Assembly: GCA_007996965.1 (NCBI GenBank) | Contig: BIMP01000001.1 | Coordinates: 1 to 64,000, forward strand | Direction: 5' to 3' | DNA from: a cyanobiont of Ornithocercus magnificus | GTDB lineage: Bacteria > Cyanobacteriota > Cyanobacteriia > PCC-6307 > Cyanobiaceae | DNA length: 64,000 nucleotides | In this document: piece after piece, positions 58,715 through 64,000 of the stretch | How positions within the stretch are numbered: position 1 is the first letter of the stretch | Layout: each line of letters opens with the position of its first letter | Position numbers and translations under genes: made by a program | The notes under the pieces: model-generated | What the model saw: the letters and a program-made list of their open reading frames with translations, nothing else | Databases searched by the model: none | Told to the model about the DNA's origin: nothing

Positions 58715-60352
58715 CTAGTAGTCGAAATCACCTCCCATACCACCGGCTCCACCAGCAGGGGCAGCCTCTTTCTTCTCAGGAAGATCAGCAACGATACACT
58801 CAGTCGTCAGAACCATACCAGCTATGGATGCAGCATTCTGTAAGCCAGACCGAGTTACTTTGGCAGGGTCAACGATACCAGCACCCAGCATGTCTACATA
58901 ATCACCTGTAGCAGCATTGTAACCCTCGCTAAAAGGCTTAGCCTTCACATTCTCGGCTACAACAGCACCATTAGCACCAGCATTCTCAGCAATGCGCATT
59001 AGTGGTGCGGTGAGAGCTGCAGCTACGATGCCAGCGCCGATGAGTTCTTCACCAGAGAGATTAACGCTAGACCACTCTTCAAGGGAAGGTGCAAGGTGTG
59101 CAAGTGTAGTGCCGCCTCCGGGAACAATGCCCTCTTCAACAGCTGCCTTAGTAGCGTTAATTGCATCTTCGAGACGGAGCTTCTTATCCTTCATCTCAGT
59201 CTCAGTAGCTGCGCCAACTTTGACTACAGCAACGCCACCAGCAAGTTTGGCAAGTCGCTCCTGTAGCTTCTCTTTATCGTACGTGGAATCAGTTTCATCC
59301 ATTTGCTTCTTAATTTGTTCACAGCGTGCCTTTACAGCTGTCTCGTTACCCTCAGCCACAATGGTAGTGGTGTCTTTATTAATGGTAACGCGGCGGGCTT
59401 TGCCTAACATCTCAACCTTGGCGTTCTCGAGCTTGAGACCGGCATCCTCAGTGATCAATTGACCGTTAGTTAAGACAGCCATATCCTCGAGCATAGCCTT
59501 ACGCCGATCGCCAAAGCCGGGAGCCTTAACAGCAGCAACATTAAGTACACCGCGAAGACGGTTAACCACTAGTGTGGCAAGAGCCTCCTTCTCAATGTCT
59601 TCAGCAATAATCAAGAGAGGCTTACCGGTACGAGCAATTTGCTCGAGTACAGGTACTAAATCTTGTACTAAGCCTATCTTCTTATCAGTGAGCAAGATAT
59701 AAGGCTCATCAAGGGCAGCCTCCATCCGCTCGGTATCTGTCGCGAAGTATGGGGAGATGTAACCCTTGTCGAAGCGCATGCCTTCAGTGACTTCCAGCTC
59801 GGTAGTCATCGACTTACCTTCCTCTAAAGAGATTACTCCCTCTTTGCCAACTTTGTCCATAGCGTCGGCAATCATGCGGCCGACTTCTTCATCATTACCG
59901 GCAGAGATAGTGCCAACTTGAGTAATGGCGTTGCTGTCACTAATCGGTTTGGCATTCTCCTCAATCTTCTTAACGAGGAAATCAGTAGCCTTATCGATAC
60001 CTTTCTTAAGGGTAATAGCGTTAGCCCCAGCAGCAACATTGCGGAGACCAGCTTTGACCATAGCGTGGGCTAATACTGTGGCAGTTGTTGTACCATCGCC
60101 AGCAGTATCGTTAGTTTTGGATGCAGCTTGACGTATCAAGGCAACACCAGTGTTTTCAATGTGGTCCTCAAGTTCGATCTCTTTAGCAATGGTGACACCA
60201 TCATTAATAATTTGGGGGGCGCCAAATTTTTTCTCGAGCACTACATTGCGACCCTTAGGGCCAAGGGTAACAGCAACAGACTCAGCTAGTATATCAATGC
60301 CTTTCTCAATTGCACGACGGGCGTTCTCGTTATAGATGATGCGCTTGGCCAT
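58715..60352 (-). CDS. groL: Chaperonin GroEL
   Basis: GroEL forms the ring-shaped ATP-driven folding chamber. The 545-residue protein has [20 protein letters not shown], the ATP site [35 protein letters not shown] and [20 protein letters not shown]. The C-terminus ends [12 protein letters not shown]. It sits 90 bases after groES in one operon, so it is the groES-linked copy. Cyanobacteria usually carry a second, unlinked groEL. Confidence 0.98.
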   Translation of the reverse strand: MAKRIIYNENARRAIEKGIDILAESVAVTLGPKGRNVVLEKKFGAPQIINDGVTIAKEIELEDHIENTGVALIRQAASKTNDTAGDGTTTATVLAHAMVKAGLRNVAAGANAITLKKGIDKATDFLVKKIEENAKPISDSNAITQVGTISAGNDEEVGRMIADAMDKVGKEGVISLEEGKSMTTELEVTEGMRFDKGYISPYFATDTERMEAALDEPYILLTDKKIGLVQDLVPVLEQIARTGKPLLIIAEDIEKEALATLVVNRLRGVLNVAAVKAPGFGDRRKAMLEDMAVLTNGQLITEDAGLKLENAKVEMLGKARRVTINKDTTTIVAEGNETAVKARCEQIKKQMDETDSTYDKEKLQERLAKLAGGVAVVKVGAATETEMKDKKLRLEDAINATKAAVEEGIVPGGGTTLAHLAPSLEEWSSVNLSGEELIGAGIVAAALTAPLMRIAENAGANGAVVAENVKAKPFSEGYNAATGDYVDMLGAGIVDPAKVTRSGLQNAASIAGMVLTTECIVADLPEKKEAAPAGGAGGMGGDFDY

Positions 60353-60442
60353 AAGTAAGCGTTTGGAGTGAAATTAGGGAAAGAAACTTTAGAATCGAGG
60401 CTAGGAATTTAATGATGTCATCTAATGATGTCGCTAGATAGG

Positions 60443-60754
60443 TCAGTTGACAACAGCGAGAATGTCTTTCTCAGAGAGAAGTACATACTCATCACCGCCA
60501 AGCTTGATATCTGTGCCAGCGTATTTGCTGTAGAGAACTTTGTCACCAACACTAACTTCAGGAGCTTGGCAGGAGCCATCATCGTTGCGCTTGCCAGGTC
60601 CAACCTGTGCTACCTCACCTACCTGAGGCTTCTCCTTAGCAGTGTCGGGCAGAAGGATGCCACCAGCAGTCTTTTCCTCGGATTCGGAAACCTTTATGAA
60701 CACTCGGTCTCCGAGAGGCTTGACGGTAGAGACGCTGAGAGAAACAGCAGCCAT
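60443..60754 (-). CDS. groS: Co-chaperonin GroES
   Basis: GroES caps the GroEL chamber. The 103-residue protein has [20 protein letters not shown], the mobile loop [20 protein letters not shown] and [19 protein letters not shown]. It heads the groES-groEL operon, preceded by a CIRCE element. Confidence 0.98.
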   Translation of the reverse strand: MAAVSLSVSTVKPLGDRVFIKVSESEEKTAGGILLPDTAKEKPQVGEVAQVGPGKRNDDGSCQAPEVSVGDKVLYSKYAGTDIKLGGDEYVLLSEKDILAVVN

Positions 60755-60806
60755 GGTGATTGCATTGGCAGGATTTAAGGCGCTTCAGCGCCACGGAGCG
60801 ACCCTG

Positions 60807-60837
60807 AGTTGGCACTCAAGACCGACGAGTGCCAACT
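60807..60837 (-). promoter_or_regulatory. CIRCE operator of groES-groEL
   Basis: AGTTGGCACTC (60807-60817), a 9-base spacer, and GAGTGCCAACT (60827-60837) form a perfect 11-bp inverted repeat. This matches the CIRCE consensus (TTAGCACTC-N9-GAGTGCTAA) apart from one G/C change per arm. It lies about 53 bases upstream of the groES ATG. By family knowledge it is the binding site of the repressor HrcA, which is not in this window. Confidence 0.92.
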
Positions 60838-60918
60838 TATGTGCCTGTCCTGCTCCCTCACTAGGGCTGGCCTGTGCGGTTGACCGAACCGCCTAGTTGT
60901 TGGGCATGACAGTGGTAG

Positions 60919-62445
<1,527 letters not shown>

Positions 62446-62530
62446 TGACTCCAGCAAACATCATAGATCCATCGATATCTGCTGGCTTTTCTCCAAACCC
62501 GATACATCTTAATCTCTCATTTCCATACTT

Positions 62531-62941
62531 ATGTCTCTTAAGCTCCGAGTGCTGACACCTGACCAGAGTATCTTTGACGGCAGTATCAATGAGGCGATAC
62601 TGCCAAGTACTACTGGTCAACTCGGCATCCTTCCAGGCCATGTTTCTCTTTTGGCAGCTCTTGATGTAGGAGTTTTACGGGTTCGTTGCAGTAGTGAGTG
62701 GAGTTCTATTGCCTTGATGGGTGGCTTTGCAGAGGTCGAATCTAATAGCATTACTGTCCTAGTCAATGCAGCTGAGCTGGGCAGTAGTATTAGTACCGTG
62801 GCAGCAGAGTCTGAGCTTGAACTGGCTCGTCTTGAGGTAAGCCGTCTTGAAAACCAAGCTACCTCGCCAGAGAAAATCAAAGCTAGGCGATCTCTTAACA
62901 TAGCTAGAGCGCGCCTGCAAGCTAGTCGTAATAGTGTCTAG
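62531..62941 (+). CDS. atpC: ATP synthase F1 subunit epsilon
   Basis: Epsilon is the rotor subunit that couples and inhibits F1. The 136-residue protein has SLKLRVLTPDQSIFDG at the N-terminus, the beta-sandwich GQLGILPGHVSLLAALDVGV and a C-terminal helical hairpin ESELELARLEVSRLE. A 9-bp perfect inverted repeat (GGCAGTATC/GATACTGCC, 62579-62604) lies in the 5' part of the gene. Confidence 0.96.
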   Translation: MSLKLRVLTPDQSIFDGSINEAILPSTTGQLGILPGHVSLLAALDVGVLRVRCSSEWSSIALMGGFAEVESNSITVLVNAAELGSSISTVAAESELELARLEVSRLENQATSPEKIKARRSLNIARARLQASRNSV

Positions 62942-63259
62942 AAAAGAGGATCTCAACGTCTACCATTCTACATATCATCAATCAAGAGTAGAACTTCCAC
63001 TATAATCTATGGCTACGCAAACCATAATAACTTGGAGGCAGTACTGTCCTGCTCTATCCCTTGAACTATCCTGATTAGTTTGTTGGTCTTAGACTGAGCA
63101 ATCACGCTGTAAGTCTCTTGGGGCGGTAGATTAAAGTGGGTTTAAACTTACACCACTTAGATTAAGCCACCTAGTAATAAGCTGGAGTACCACTACCGAT
63201 TCTTCGGTAGTGGTACTCCATAGAATTTGACAAGTGCAATCTTCCGATTTGATGAATAA
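62942..63259. other. Intergenic stretch between convergent atpC and PSRP-3
   Basis: No gene is seen. A perfect 17-bp-stem hairpin lies at 63183-63220 and is annotated separately. Confidence 0.5.
63183..63220. terminator. Perfect 17-bp hairpin between atpC and PSRP-3
   Basis: TGGAGTACCACTACCGA (63183-63199) is the exact reverse complement of 63204-63220, with a TTCT loop. It lies 39 bases beyond the PSRP-3 stop and about 240 beyond atpC. It likely terminates one or both convergent transcripts, though no T-run of note follows. Confidence 0.65.

Positions 63260-64000
<741 letters not shown>

Noticed and set aside
60000-60340. Plus-strand open frames opposite groEL, and similar frames opposite other strong genes
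   Set aside because: They are shadows of highly biased coding sequence on the other strand.

Overview
This window looks like core chromosome of an alpha-cyanobacterium from the marine Synechococcus/Prochlorococcus/Cyanobium group. The evidence is petB-petD, psbV, petF, a photosystem II S4 protein, PSRP-3/Ycf65, cyanobacterium-specific families (DUF1818, DUF1825, DUF3086, DUF3119), NblS, and local gene orders I recall from that group (rplU-rpmA-truB, and gpmI-secG-groEL-groES-atpD-atpC). A full-length kaiA beside kaiB and kaiC argues for the Synechococcus/Cyanobium side, because Prochlorococcus has lost kaiA. Base composition is near 50% GC. Intergenic gaps of 300-980 bases and decaying gene remnants are frequent, which suggests relaxed selection and ongoing genome reduction, as in some host-associated lineages. 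That last point is inference.

Layout. 1-6.3 kb: neutral invertase, petD-petB facing ctpA, then minC-minD-minE. 6.3-9.4 kb: sparse DNA with tRNA-Thr, a small zinc-finger protein and HU, which is followed by a perfect 30-bp-stem hairpin. 9.4-15.7 kb: isoamylase-type glgX, tRNA-Gly, a decayed copy of the glgX 3' end, then a co-directional set of MlaE-type permease, DUF3119, DUF3086 and plsY. 15.7-18.4 kb (minus strand): pyrF carrying two large perfect palindromes, tyrS and DUF1825. 19.3-22.3 kb: an HHH protein, a GIY-YIG protein, pepA and a small membrane protein.

22.5-29.5 kb is a tight minus-strand operon, purC-bamA-lpxC-fabZ-lpxA-lpxB-msrA, which makes lipid A and inserts outer-membrane proteins. 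29.6-31.7 kb: a broken gene and purD. 31.9-33.3 kb: an AT-rich fumC that may be foreign. 33.5-38.4 kb: the nblS sensor kinase converging on kaiA-kaiB-kaiC. 38.4-41.7 kb: rplU, rpmA, a broken methyltransferase-like gene, truB and the yebC family. 41.9-46.6 kb: a SpoIID-like protein, RNase Z, psbV, a DoxX protein and petF. 47.1-50.3 kb: serA, a membrane protein, the S4 protein and tRNA-Val. 50.9-56.6 kb: murD, rpoZ with DUF1818, an Hsp70-like protein with a membrane partner, and pyrR. 56.7-64 kb: gpmI, secG, groEL-groES under a CIRCE element, atpD-atpC, PSRP-3 and the start of a HAD phosphatase.

I found no CRISPR array, phage, insertion sequence or defence island. The most unusual signal is a set of perfect inverted repeats, several inside intact genes (35-bp arms in pyrF). 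Next in interest are the gene relics and the compositionally odd fumC.
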